Both the position numbers and the translations under genes were made by a program. From Myceligenerans crystallogenes (GTDB taxonomy: Bacteria > Actinomycetota > Actinomycetes > Actinomycetales > Cellulomonadaceae), in assembly GCF_039529775.1 (NCBI RefSeq), contig NZ_BAAANL010000007.1, forward strand, positions 1 through 64,000: a DNA stretch of 64,000 nucleotides, in the 5' to 3' direction. Position 1 is the stretch's first letter. The number at the start of each line of letters is the position of its first letter. The notes beneath the pieces were generated by a model, which was not told where the DNA came from, searched no databases, and worked only from the letters and a program-made list of their open reading frames with translations. Positions 7,947 to 16,383 of the stretch are shown one piece after another.

Positions 7947-9308
7947 CTACATCGACTCGATGAGGCGCTCCACGCGCTCGTCCACGTTGCGGAACGGGTC
8001 CTTGCACAGGACCGTGCGCTGGGCCTGGTCGTTGAGCTTCAGGTGCACCCAGTCGACGGTGTAGTCACGGCGGGCGTCCTGCGCGGCGCGCACGAAGTCG
8101 CCGCGCAGCTTGGCGCGCGTGGTCTGCGGCGGGACCGCCGTCGACTCGAAGATCTCCAGGTCCGTCGTCACGCGCTCCACCATGCCGCGCGCCGCCAGCA
8201 TGTTGTACAGGCCCTCGGTGCGCGAGATGTCGTGGTAGGCCAGGTCGAGGCGGGCGATGCGGGGATCGTCCAGCGTCAGGTCGTGCTTGGCCTGGTAGCG
8301 CTCGATGAGCTTGAGCTTGATGACCCAGTCCAGCTCGCGGTCCACGAGGGACAGGTTCTCGGTCTCCAGCGCGCGCAGCCCGCGCTCCCACAGGTCGAGC
8401 ACCTGCTTGACCACGGGCGTCGGGTCGCCGTGCGCCTCGATGAAGTCCCGCACGCGCTCGTAGTACTCCATCTGGATCTCGACGGCGGTCATGGAGCGGC
8501 CGTTCGCGAGCGTCACCGCGTGCTTGCCGGTCTTGTCGTGGCTGATCTCGCGGATCGCCCGGATCGGGTTCTCCAGGCTGAGGTCGCGCAGCGGCAGGCC
8601 CGCCTCGACCAGCCGCAGCACGAGGTCGGTCGAGCCCACCTTGAGCATCGTCGTCGGCTCCGCCATCGACGAGTCGCCCACGATGACGTGCAGCCGGCGG
8701 TAGTGCTCGGCGTCGGCGTGCGGCTCGTCGCGGGTGTTGATGATGGGCCGCGACCGCGTCGTCGCGGACGACACGGCCTCCCAGATGTGGTCCGCCCGCT
8801 GCGACAGGCAGAACACCGCCCCGCGCGGCGTGGCCAGCACCTTGCCCGCGCCCACCAGGATCTGCCGGGTGATCAGGAACGGCACCAGCACGTCGCTCAG
8901 CCGCGCGAAGTCCCCGCCGCGCCGCACCAGGTAGTTCTCGTGGCAGCCGTAGGAGTTGCCGGCCGAATCCGTGTTGTTCTTGAACAGGTGGATCCGGCCC
9001 GGCAGGTCCTCGTGCTCCAGTCGCTGCTGCGCGTCCGCGACCAGGCCCTCCAGGATCCGCTCGCCGCCGCGGTCGTACGCGACGAGCTGCCGCACGTCGT
9101 CGCACTCCGCGGTCGCGTACTCGGGATGCGAGCCGACGTCGAGATACAGCCGCGAGCCGTTGCGCAGGAACACGTTGGAGCTGCGTCCCCACGCCACGAC
9201 CTTGCGGAACAGGTAGCGGGCCACCTCGTCGGCCGAGAGGCCGCGCCCGTCGTCGGCGGCGCACGTCACGCCGTACTCGGTCTCGAGTCCGAAGATCCTG
9301 CGGTCCAT
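7947..9308 (-). CDS. pafA: Pup--protein ligase PafA
   Basis: PafA ligates the C-terminal Glu of Pup to lysines of target proteins using ATP, marking them for the proteasome. The 453-residue protein begins MDRRIFGLETEYGVTC. The IFGLETEYGV strand carries the catalytic Glu/metal ligands of this carboxylate-amine ligase family, related to glutamine synthetase. NNTDSAGNSYGCHENYL and INTRDEPHAD are the other conserved active-site stretches. There is no Dop-loop insert, which separates it from the paralogue dop upstream. GGGAGG lies 8 nt before the ATG. It is separated from prcA by 89 bp. Confidence 0.96.
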   Translation of the reverse strand: MDRRIFGLETEYGVTCAADDGRGLSADEVARYLFRKVVAWGRSSNVFLRNGSRLYLDVGSHPEYATAECDDVRQLVAYDRGGERILEGLVADAQQRLEHEDLPGRIHLFKNNTDSAGNSYGCHENYLVRRGGDFARLSDVLVPFLITRQILVGAGKVLATPRGAVFCLSQRADHIWEAVSSATTRSRPIINTRDEPHADAEHYRRLHVIVGDSSMAEPTTMLKVGSTDLVLRLVEAGLPLRDLSLENPIRAIREISHDKTGKHAVTLANGRSMTAVEIQMEYYERVRDFIEAHGDPTPVVKQVLDLWERGLRALETENLSLVDRELDWVIKLKLIERYQAKHDLTLDDPRIARLDLAYHDISRTEGLYNMLAARGMVERVTTDLEIFESTAVPPQTTRAKLRGDFVRAAQDARRDYTVDWVHLKLNDQAQRTVLCKDPFRNVDERVERLIESM

Positions 9309-9397
9309 GGCGGTACCTCCCGGTCGCGTTCGTACGGTGACAACTGTGTCCCGAGCCGCCCGGCGGCCGGGCGGTGGTGGGTGGCGTGCGGCCGCGA

Positions 9398-10423
9398 TCA
9401 GTCCTGAGGCGGCTCCCCGGCGGCGGGGTCCCGGCCGTTCCCGGGCGTGGACGGCGGGTCCGCGTCCCCGGCGGGTTTCGCGGTGCCCCCCGCCGGCTTC
9501 GCCGCCGCGTCCTCGGCGGACGCGTCCTCGGTTGAGGCGTCCTCGGCGGCCGTGTCCTTGGCTGGCGCGTCCTCGGTTGGCGCGTCCTCGGCCGACGGCG
9601 CCGTGGTGTCGTCGGGAGTCTCTGCCGGGGCCTGCGCCGGAGCGCCGGCGGTGTCGTCCGCGACGGCGCCGGGAGCCTCCGCGGCCTGCGGCTTCGCCGC
9701 GGACCCCGGGGTCTCGTCGCCGCCCGCCGGCGCCGCCAGCAGCTCCGCGAGCGCCTGCTTGGTCAGCCGCCGGAACGCGCGGCGCGGCCGGGACCGCTCC
9801 AGCACCGCGACCTCGAGCTGGTGCGGTTCGATGGTGCGCTGGCCGGCGGGCGCGTCGGACGAGCCGAGCGCGCTGACCGCGAGCCGCAGCACCTCCGCGA
9901 GCGACATGCCCTCGCGCCAGCCGTCGGAGACCTTGCGGCCGAGCTGCTCGGCCTGGCCGCCCATCACCACGTGGGCGTGCTCGTCCGCGACCGTGCCGTC
10001 GTAGGTGAGGCGGTAGATCTGGTCCTCCTCGGCGGTGGCTCCCACCTCCGCGACGACCAGTTCCACCTCCAGCGGCTTGGACTCGGTGATGAACACGGTG
10101 CCCAGGATCTGCGCGTACGCGTTGGCCAGGCCGCGGGCCGTCACGTCCGAGCGGTCGTAGGTGTAGCCGCGCAGGTCGGCGTAGCGCACCCCGGCCACCC
10201 GCAGGTTCTCGAACTCGTTGTACTTGCCGACCGCGGCGAACCCGATCCGGTCGTAGATCTCGGAGATCTTGTGCAGCGCGCGGGACGGGTTCTCGGTCGC
10301 GAACGCGATGCCGTCGTCGTACGCGACCACGACGACGGAGCGGCCGCGGGCGATCCCCTTCCGGGCGAAGTCCGCCCGGTCCTTCATCAGCTGCTCGGGC
10401 GAGACGTAGAAGGGCATGTTCAT
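9398..10423 (-). CDS. prcA: Proteasome alpha subunit PrcA
   Basis: A structural ring subunit of the 20S proteasome; the N-terminus gates the pore and the outer face docks Arc. The 341-residue protein opens MNMPFYVSPEQLMKDRADFARKGI, the standard alpha-subunit start, and the fold ends near residue 235 (RAFRRLTKQALAELL). A tail of about 100 residues follows, rich in Ala, Asp, Glu, Pro and Thr and built partly of EDAxx repeats. Mycobacterial PrcA stops near 248, so this tail is long. Its ATG overlaps the prcB stop by 4 bp (ATGA). Confidence 0.95.
   Translation of the reverse strand: MNMPFYVSPEQLMKDRADFARKGIARGRSVVVVAYDDGIAFATENPSRALHKISEIYDRIGFAAVGKYNEFENLRVAGVRYADLRGYTYDRSDVTARGLANAYAQILGTVFITESKPLEVELVVAEVGATAEEDQIYRLTYDGTVADEHAHVVMGGQAEQLGRKVSDGWREGMSLAEVLRLAVSALGSSDAPAGQRTIEPHQLEVAVLERSRPRRAFRRLTKQALAELLAAPAGGDETPGSAAKPQAAEAPGAVADDTAGAPAQAPAETPDDTTAPSAEDAPTEDAPAKDTAAEDASTEDASAEDAAAKPAGGTAKPAGDADPPSTPGNGRDPAAGEPPQD
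9507..9596. repeat. 15-bp tandem repeat in the prcA tail
   Basis: Six units of GCGTCCTCGGYKGVS, starting at 9507, read on the minus strand as a five-residue EDA-x-x repeat. The unit length preserves the frame. Confidence 0.85.
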
Positions 10424-11310
10424 GCGATCGACCCCCTCTGGCGCCGCTGGGCGACGATCTGCTCGGCGACGGCGGCGACGTCGTCGTCGGGCAGGCGGGA
10501 GTAGCCGTCGGCGGTGACCGTGGCCACGACCGGGAAGATCCGGCGCACGGTGTCGGGGCCACCGGTGGCCGAGTCGTCGTCGGCGGCGTCGTACAGCGCC
10601 TCGACGGCGACGGCGATCGCCCCTTCGGCGTCCAGGCCGGGCTGCCAGAGCTTCTTCATCGCGCCACGGGCGAACAGCGACCCGGAGCCGATGCCGTGGT
10701 GCTCGTACTCCTCGTAGCAGCCGCCGGTCGGGTCGTACGAGAAGATCCGGCCGATGCCCTTGTCGAGGTCGTAGCCCGCGAACAGCGGCACGACCGTGAG
10801 GCCCTGCATCGCCATGGGCAGGTTCCCGCGCAGCATCGTGGCCAGGCGGTTCGCCTTGCCCTCCAGCGAGAGCAGGGAGCCCTCGATCTTCTCGTAGTGC
10901 TCCAGCTCGAGCTGGTAGAGCTTGATCAGCTCGATGCCGATCCCGGCCGCGCCGGCCATGCCGACCGCCGAGTACGCGTCGGCGGGGAACACCTTCTCGA
11001 TGGACCGGCTCGCGATCATGGGGCCCGCCGTCGCGCGGCGGTCGCCGGCCATGACGACGCCGGACGCCTTACCGGCGCCGGCGCCGGACGCCCGCGGGCC
11101 GAACGTCACCGCGACGATCGTGGTCGCGTGGGCCGTCAGCCCGGCCGGGTCGACGCCGCCGTGGCCCGCCCCGCGCATGAGCGCACCCGGCAGGCGATCC
11201 GGCGCGTGCTCGGCCAGGAACTCGACGAAGGACGACGAACCCGGGCGCAGGAACGCGTCCGGGAGCCGTCCGTTCTCGCGGCCCGAGCGGCCGCCGCCGA
11301 AGCCGTCCAA
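10420..11310 (-). CDS. prcB: Proteasome beta subunit PrcB
   Basis: The catalytic subunit of the 20S core; it is made with a propeptide that is cut autocatalytically to free an N-terminal threonine nucleophile. The cleavage site is HA|TTIVAVTF, placing Thr1 at residue 63 of this reading. GDRRATAG and GIGSGSLFARGAMKKLW are conserved active-site and fold stretches. The frame opens at a TTG (11310) that directly abuts the pup TAG stop, so initiation is probably by translational coupling; no other start precedes the conserved SSFVEFLAEHAP segment. pup, prcB and prcA form a compact coupled unit. Confidence 0.95.
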   Translation of the reverse strand: MDGFGGGRSGRENGRLPDAFLRPGSSSFVEFLAEHAPDRLPGALMRGAGHGGVDPAGLTAHATTIVAVTFGPRASGAGAGKASGVVMAGDRRATAGPMIASRSIEKVFPADAYSAVGMAGAAGIGIELIKLYQLELEHYEKIEGSLLSLEGKANRLATMLRGNLPMAMQGLTVVPLFAGYDLDKGIGRIFSYDPTGGCYEEYEHHGIGSGSLFARGAMKKLWQPGLDAEGAIAVAVEALYDAADDDSATGGPDTVRRIFPVVATVTADGYSRLPDDDVAAVAEQIVAQRRQRGSIA

Positions 11311-11508
11311 CTACTGACCGCCCTTCTGCACGAAGCCGCGGACGAACGACTCGGCGTTCGACTCCAGCACGTCGTCGATCTCGTCGAGCAGCTCGTCGAC
11401 CTCGTCGTCCTTCTGCTGCGCCTGGCCTGCGGGCACTGGCGCGTCGGCGGCGTCGTCGTCCGGGGTGCGGTCTTCGTGGGACGGGTTGATGCGTTCCTGA
11501 CCTGCCAT
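11311..11508 (-). CDS. pup: Prokaryotic ubiquitin-like protein Pup
   Basis: A 65-residue disordered tag that is attached to lysines to direct proteins to the proteasome. It ends VQKGGQ: the C-terminal Gln must be deamidated to Glu by Dop before PafA can use it. The coiled-coil-forming stretch DEVDELLDEIDDVLESNAESFVRGF binds the Arc coiled coil. A perfect AAGGAGG lies 6 nt before the ATG, the strongest ribosome site in this cluster, fitting the high demand for Pup. It lies 49 bp past the dop stop codon. Confidence 0.98.
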   Translation of the reverse strand: MAGQERINPSHEDRTPDDDAADAPVPAGQAQQKDDEVDELLDEIDDVLESNAESFVRGFVQKGGQ

Positions 11509-11557
11509 GATCGCCTCCTTGGTGTTTCAGGCTAAGACATTACTTCTGTTTGACGAA

Positions 11558-13252
11558 TCATCCCTCACCGGAGAGCCTTCGTAAAAGGGTCACGGCATCG
11601 GGACTTGCATCCAGCAACGGACCGACGATCGCTTCGGTTCCCCGTGCCGGGTCGAGCATCGGCACGCGCTGGAGGGTCTGCCGCCCGCCGACGTCGAAGA
11701 TCACCGAGTCCCAGCTCGCGGCCGAGACCTGGTCGCCGTAGCGCGCCATCACCTCGCCGCGGAACCAGGCCCGCGTGTCCGTGGGCGGGTGGTTCACCGC
11801 CCGGGCCACGGACGGCTCGTCGACGATGCGGTCGACGGCGCCCTTGGCCAGCAGGCGCTGGTAGATCCCCCGCTCGGGCCGCACGTCCGACCACTGCAGG
11901 TCCATGGCGCTCAGCTTGGGGTGGTCCCATTCCAGGCCGCCGCGGCGGCGCAGGCCCTCCAGCAGGCGGAGCTTCGCGACCCACTCCACCTCGCGCGCGC
12001 ACGAGTCGCGGTCGGAGCCCAGCCGGTCCAGCACCGAGGTCCAGCGCTCGAGCACGGCGTCGGAGTCCGGGTCGCTGCCCAGCGCCTTGAGCGAGCGGGT
12101 CACGACGTCGGCGAACACGTGCTGGATCTCGAGCGCCGTCATCGTGCGGCCGTCCGCGAGGTCGAGCGGGGCGGCGAGGCCCAGGTCGCGCGAGACGCGC
12201 TGGACCGCCGCGACCGGGTCCGCCAGGCGCACCGAGCCGAGCAACGCGCGGGCGTCGACCCCGGCGTCGGACAGCTCGTCCAGGTGTTCCAGCACCCACA
12301 GCAGCAGCGACGTCGTGCCCGCCTTGAGGTACGTCGGCACCTCCATGCAGTTCGCGTCGCCGATGATCAGGTGCAGCCGGCGCCAGCGCTGCCGGTCCGC
12401 GTGCGGCTCGTCGCGGGTGTTCACGATGGGGCGGCGCAGGGTGGTCTCCAGGCCGATCTCGGCCTCGATGTAGTCCGCGCGCTGGGAGAGCTGGTAGCCG
12501 GCCTGGCCACCCGCGGCCCCCAGGCCGACGCGGCCCGAGCCCGTGAACACCTGGCGGGTCACCAGGAACGGGGTGATGAGCTCGGCGAGCGTGGAGAACG
12601 ACAGCGCCCGGTCCACGAGGTAGTTCTCGTGCGTGCCGTAGCTGGCGCCCTTGCCGTCCACGTTGTTCTTGTACAGGACCGTCTCGTTGCCCGGGATCAC
12701 CGCCAGCGCCCGCACGGCGGCGAGCATGACCCGCTCGCCCGCGACGTCCCAGCGCACCAGGTCGACCGGGTTGGTGACCTCGGGCGAGGAGTACTCCGGG
12801 TGGGCGTGGTCCACGTAGAGCCGCGCGCCGTTGGTGAGGATGACGTTCGCGGCGCTCGGGTCGTCGTACTCCTCGGACGCCGGGCGCTCCACGTCCTGCG
12901 GCGGCGAGGCCCGCCCGCCGCGCACCACCGGGATCTGCCCGGTGCCGGGGCGCGCGCCCACGGCCGGGATCTGGCCCGTCGTCGGGCCCGAGGGCACGGG
13001 GCGGGACGGGTCGTTCGTGATCATCGACGGATGCGCCGACGCCTGCTCGAGCCGGAAGCCCCGCGCGTCCTGCAGCGGGTCCTCGTCGTCGTAGTCCCAG
13101 CGGGCGCGGCTGTGCGCACGGGCCTCGCGGTCCGCGAGCGCACGGTAGGTCGTCACCACCTGGCTCGACAGCAGCATCGGGTTCGCCATGGGGCGTCCCG
13201 GCTGCAGAACGCCGTACTCGGTCTCGATTCCCATCACGCGACGCACGCTCAC
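11558..13252 (-). CDS. dop: Pup deamidase/depupylase Dop
   Basis: Dop converts the Pup C-terminal Gln to Glu and also removes Pup from substrates. The 564-residue protein shares the ligase fold of PafA: RVMGIETEYGVLQPG at the N-terminus, NNVDGKGASYGTHENYL, and VNTRDEPHAD. The region between about 60 and 110 is the family's variable Dop-loop, here with a duplicated TGQIP motif. I start at GTG 13252 (VSVRRVMGIETEYG). It is 7 nt downstream of TAGGGT, so the mRNA may be leaderless; the frame is open 16 codons further to a GTG at 13300 without conserved residues. Confidence 0.95.
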   Translation of the reverse strand: MSVRRVMGIETEYGVLQPGRPMANPMLLSSQVVTTYRALADREARAHSRARWDYDDEDPLQDARGFRLEQASAHPSMITNDPSRPVPSGPTTGQIPAVGARPGTGQIPVVRGGRASPPQDVERPASEEYDDPSAANVILTNGARLYVDHAHPEYSSPEVTNPVDLVRWDVAGERVMLAAVRALAVIPGNETVLYKNNVDGKGASYGTHENYLVDRALSFSTLAELITPFLVTRQVFTGSGRVGLGAAGGQAGYQLSQRADYIEAEIGLETTLRRPIVNTRDEPHADRQRWRRLHLIIGDANCMEVPTYLKAGTTSLLLWVLEHLDELSDAGVDARALLGSVRLADPVAAVQRVSRDLGLAAPLDLADGRTMTALEIQHVFADVVTRSLKALGSDPDSDAVLERWTSVLDRLGSDRDSCAREVEWVAKLRLLEGLRRRGGLEWDHPKLSAMDLQWSDVRPERGIYQRLLAKGAVDRIVDEPSVARAVNHPPTDTRAWFRGEVMARYGDQVSAASWDSVIFDVGGRQTLQRVPMLDPARGTEAIVGPLLDASPDAVTLLRRLSGEG

Positions 13253-13259
13253 ATCACCC

Positions 13260-13265
13260 ACCCTA
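13260..13265 (-). promoter_or_regulatory. Candidate -10 element of a leaderless dop transcript
   Basis: TAGGGT ends 7 nt before the GTG at 13252, so transcription would begin at or next to the start codon. There is no purine-rich ribosome site. It supports choosing the shorter Dop start. Confidence 0.45.
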
Positions 13266-13378
13266 TGTCGCTCACGCCCACCAGGTTGCTCGTCGTCCAC
13301 AGCCAGGGGCTCGGCGGGCCCGGCCGGTTGCGGTGGCCGGGCCCGCCAGGGCCGACTGTCAGGGACACGTCATTCGTC

Positions 13379-15040
13379 TCAGAGGTACTGACCGGTGTTC
13401 TGGACCGTGTCGATCGTGCGCGGCGCGGCCCCCTCGCCCTTCTTCTGGACGATGGTGCGGATGAAGACGATGCGCTCGCCCTTCTTGCCGCTGATCCGCG
13501 CCCAGTCGTCCGGGTTGGTGGTGTTGGGCAGGTCCTCGTTCTCCTGGAACTCGTCCACGCAGGCCGAGAGCAGGTGCTCGACGCGGATGCCCTTCTGGCC
13601 GGTCGCGAGGAAGTCCTTGATCGCGTTCTTCTTGGCCCGGTCCACGACGTTCTGGATCATGGCGCCGGAGTTGAAGTCCTTGAAGAACAGGGTCTCCTTG
13701 TCGCCCGAGGCGTAGGTGACCTCGAGGAACTGGTTCTCCTCCTCCTCGGAGTACATGCGCTCCACGACCGACGTGATCATCCCGTCCAGCGCCGCGGCCA
13801 TGTTGCCGCCGTACTCGGCGATGTCCTCCGGGTGGATCGGCAGGCCCTCGGTGAGGTACTTCGCGAAGATCTCCTTGGCGCCCTCGGCGTCGGGCCGCTC
13901 GATCTTGATCTTCACGTCGAGCCGGCCCGGGCGGAGGATCGCCGGGTCGATCATGTCCTCACGGTTGGACGCACCGATGACGATGACGTTGTCGAGCCGT
14001 TCGACGCCGTCGATCTCCGCCAGGAGCTGCGGCACGATCGTGGTCTCGACGTCGGACGACAGCCCCGTGCCGCGCGTGCGGAACAGGGACTCCATCTCGT
14101 CGAAGAAGACGACCACGGGCATGCCCTGGGAGGCCTTCTCCCGGGCGCGGGCGAAGATGAGGCGGATGTGCCGCTCCGTCTCGCCGACGTACTTGTTGAG
14201 CAGCTCGGGGCCCTTGACGTTGAGGAAGTAGCTCTTCAGGGACGGGTCCCCGCCGTTGGCCTTGGCGACCATGCCGGCGAGCGAGTGCGCCACCGCCTTG
14301 GCGATGAGCGTCTTGCCGCATCCGGGCGGGCCGTAGAGCAGCACGCCCTTGGGCGGGCGCAGCCCGTGCTCGCGGAACAGGTCCGGGTGGGCGAACGGCA
14401 GCTCGACGGCGTCCCGGATCGCCTCGATCTGGGGGCCGAGACCCCCGATGTCGGTGTAGTCGATGTCCGGGACCTCCTCGAGGACCAGCTCCTCGACCTC
14501 GGACTTGGGCACCACCTCGAAGACGAAGCCGCTGCGGGTGTCCACGGTGAGCGAGTCACCGACCCGCAGCACCTCCTCGGCGACCGAGCCGGCGAGGCGC
14601 ACGACGCGCTCCTCGTCGGCCCGCCCGACGACGAGCACGCGGTCCGAGCCGAGCAGCTCCTTGACCGTGACCAGCTCGCCGGTGCGCTCGTACTCACCGG
14701 CGGCGACCACCGTCATCGCCTCGTTGAGCTTGACCTCCTGGCCCGGGCTCAGCCGGGTCACGTCAAGGCTCGGACTGGCCGCCACGTGCATCTTGCGGCC
14801 CGACGACGAGATGTCCACCGACCCGTCGGGGTGAGCCCCGAGGAAGGTGGCGTAGGTGCCCGGCGGCTTGGCGAGATCGTCGAGCTGCTTCTTCAGCTCG
14901 ACGATCTGGTCCCGGGCAGCCCGCAGCGCCTCGGCAAGGCGCTCGTTCTTTGCGGAGAGGAGGGCGATCTGACGCTCGTAGTCGCGGCTCGGCAAGGATC
15001 CGTTATCGGGAAGGTTGTATCCACCTGTGTTGTCGGTCAT
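13379..15040 (-). CDS. arc: Proteasome-associated AAA ATPase Arc (Mpa)
   Basis: A hexameric unfoldase that recognises Pup and threads tagged proteins into PrcAB. The 553 residues show an N-terminal coiled coil (about 22-58, ERQIALLSAKNERLAEALRA), two OB-fold interdomains, then one AAA domain with Walker A GPPGCGKT and Walker B VVFFDEME, and second-region-of-homology arginines in NREDMIDPAILRPGR. The C-terminus GQYL is the motif that inserts into the alpha ring. AGGGG lies 5 nt before the ATG. It is upstream of dop on the same strand. Confidence 0.97.
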   Translation of the reverse strand: MTDNTGGYNLPDNGSLPSRDYERQIALLSAKNERLAEALRAARDQIVELKKQLDDLAKPPGTYATFLGAHPDGSVDISSSGRKMHVAASPSLDVTRLSPGQEVKLNEAMTVVAAGEYERTGELVTVKELLGSDRVLVVGRADEERVVRLAGSVAEEVLRVGDSLTVDTRSGFVFEVVPKSEVEELVLEEVPDIDYTDIGGLGPQIEAIRDAVELPFAHPDLFREHGLRPPKGVLLYGPPGCGKTLIAKAVAHSLAGMVAKANGGDPSLKSYFLNVKGPELLNKYVGETERHIRLIFARAREKASQGMPVVVFFDEMESLFRTRGTGLSSDVETTIVPQLLAEIDGVERLDNVIVIGASNREDMIDPAILRPGRLDVKIKIERPDAEGAKEIFAKYLTEGLPIHPEDIAEYGGNMAAALDGMITSVVERMYSEEEENQFLEVTYASGDKETLFFKDFNSGAMIQNVVDRAKKNAIKDFLATGQKGIRVEHLLSACVDEFQENEDLPNTTNPDDWARISGKKGERIVFIRTIVQKKGEGAAPRTIDTVQNTGQYL

Positions 15041-15102
15041 GGCTTCCCCTCTCGGTAGGGCCCGGAAGGCGACCCTACGACGTGAACCGCCTCCGAGAAC
15101 AG

Positions 15103-15127
15103 CACTGTATGCGCAGTGTCTGACACT
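15103..15127. promoter_or_regulatory. Overlapping palindromes upstream of arc
   Basis: CACTG-(N6)-CAGTG at 15103-15118 overlaps AGTGTC-T-GACACT at 15115-15127, a perfect 6-bp inverted repeat. They lie 63-87 bp before the arc ATG, in the 237-bp arc/trmI gap. Candidate operator; the regulator is unknown. Confidence 0.3.
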
Positions 15128-15244
15128 CGCGGGGGTCGAACAGCCGTCCGAGACACGCCAGGTACGCGATCGTTACACCGAGTTCACGCAGAACAGGGCC
15201 CTGCGGGCTGTTCGCTCTCGGCGGAGCGCAGCTCGCCGTGGCGT

Positions 15245-15281
15245 GACCGGCGGGCGGGGAACCGGGCCGACGGCCGGTCAC
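15245..15281 (-). terminator. Hairpin at the trmI stop codon
   Basis: GACCGGC near 15246 pairs with GCCGGTC at 15274-15280, the right arm lying over the trmI stop codon. Probably ends the trmI transcript before arc. Confidence 0.4.
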
Positions 15282-16354
15282 TCCTCCGGCGGGCGGCCGA
15301 CCTCACGTCGCACGCGCCGGATCTTCTTGTCCGTCACGGGACGCTCGCCGAGCACCTCCTCGCTCCACTCCTCCGCCCACGCCGGATCGACGGCCTGGTC
15401 CGCCGCCGCGCCGTGCTCGGTGGCGCGCTCCGTCTTGGCGCTCTTGGCGGGGCGGCGCTTGCGCTCGGGCGGCACGACGCCGTCGGCCAGCCGCCGCGCG
15501 GTGATCAGGAAGCCGGTGTGCCCGATCATGCGGTGCTGCGGGCGGACGGCCAGGCCCTCCAGGTGCCAGCCGCGCACCATCGTCTCGAAGGCCACCGGTT
15601 CGGCGAACCGGCCGGAGGTCCGCAGGTCCTCGGCGGTCCGGGAGAGCTGGGTGGCTGTGGCGACGTAGCAGATCAGCACCCCGCCCGGGACGAGCGCGTC
15701 GGCGACCACGCCGATGTTCTCCCAGGGGGCCAGCATGTCGAGCACCACCCGGTCGACGGTGCCCGGCCCCGCGACCTCGGGCAGCCGGTCCGCGAGATCC
15801 CCGGTGTGCAGGCGCCAGGCCGGGTGCGGCCCGCCGAAGAAGGTCTCCACGTTGCCCGCGGCGATCTCGGCGAAGTCCGGCCGCCGCTCGATCGAGTGCA
15901 GCTCGCCCGTGTCCCCGACGGCGCGCAGCAGCGACAGGGTCAGCCCGCCGGAGCCCACGCCCGCCTCGACCACCCGGGCGCCCGGGAAGATGTCGGCCAT
16001 CGTGACGATCTGCCCGGCGTCCTTCGGGTAGACGACGGCGGCGCCGCGCGGCATCGACAGCACGTAGTCGTTCAGCAGCGGCCGCAGCGCCAGGTACTCG
16101 ACGTCCTCGGTGTTCGTGACGACCCAGCCCTCGGGCTTGCCCAGCAGGTCCTCGTGCTTGAAGTACCCCTTGTGGGTGTGGAACGTCGCCCCGGGCTTGA
16201 GGGTGATGGTGTGCATCCGCCCCTTGGGGTCGGTCAGCTGCACCTTGTCGCCCTCACGGAACGGCCCCCGGCGGAGCTCGGCGCCGGTCGCCGTCGGGTG
16301 GTGGGGGTCGGCGCCGTCGGACCGCACGGCACGCTCATCGGTCGGAGAAGTCAC
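15278..16354 (-). CDS. trmI: tRNA (adenine(58)-N1)-methyltransferase TrmI
   Basis: Methylates N1 of A58 in the tRNA T-loop with S-adenosylmethionine. The 358-residue protein has the small N-terminal beta domain (REGDKVQLTDPKGRMHTITL) and the TrmI signature HTHKGYFKHEDLLGKPEG. The Rossmann methyltransferase core has the SAM loop VVEAGVGSGGLTLSLLRAVG, acidic SIERRPDF and the catalytic-region DMLAPWE. A charged tail of about 60 residues is extra. Its place immediately upstream of arc is conserved in actinobacteria. The GTG is 8 nt after TAGGAT, possibly leaderless. Confidence 0.93.
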   Translation of the reverse strand: MTSPTDERAVRSDGADPHHPTATGAELRRGPFREGDKVQLTDPKGRMHTITLKPGATFHTHKGYFKHEDLLGKPEGWVVTNTEDVEYLALRPLLNDYVLSMPRGAAVVYPKDAGQIVTMADIFPGARVVEAGVGSGGLTLSLLRAVGDTGELHSIERRPDFAEIAAGNVETFFGGPHPAWRLHTGDLADRLPEVAGPGTVDRVVLDMLAPWENIGVVADALVPGGVLICYVATATQLSRTAEDLRTSGRFAEPVAFETMVRGWHLEGLAVRPQHRMIGHTGFLITARRLADGVVPPERKRRPAKSAKTERATEHGAAADQAVDPAWAEEWSEEVLGERPVTDKKIRRVRREVGRPPEE

Positions 16355-16383
16355 GACGAACCATCCTACGTGCGCCCCGCCAC

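Noticed and set aside
6537..9407. Long plus-strand open frame opposite hisF, FKBP and pafA
   Set aside because: Antisense shadow of three genes with full family motifs on the minus strand.
11789..15058. A plus-strand open frame of more than 1000 codons opposite dop and arc
   Set aside because: It is the antisense frame of two certain genes; the product is Arg/His/Val/Gly-rich without motifs, as GC-rich third positions keep antisense frames open.
15075..15281. 68-residue minus-strand open frame between trmI and arc
   Set aside because: No ribosome site, Cys/Arg-rich random composition, and it overlaps the arc promoter region and the trmI end.
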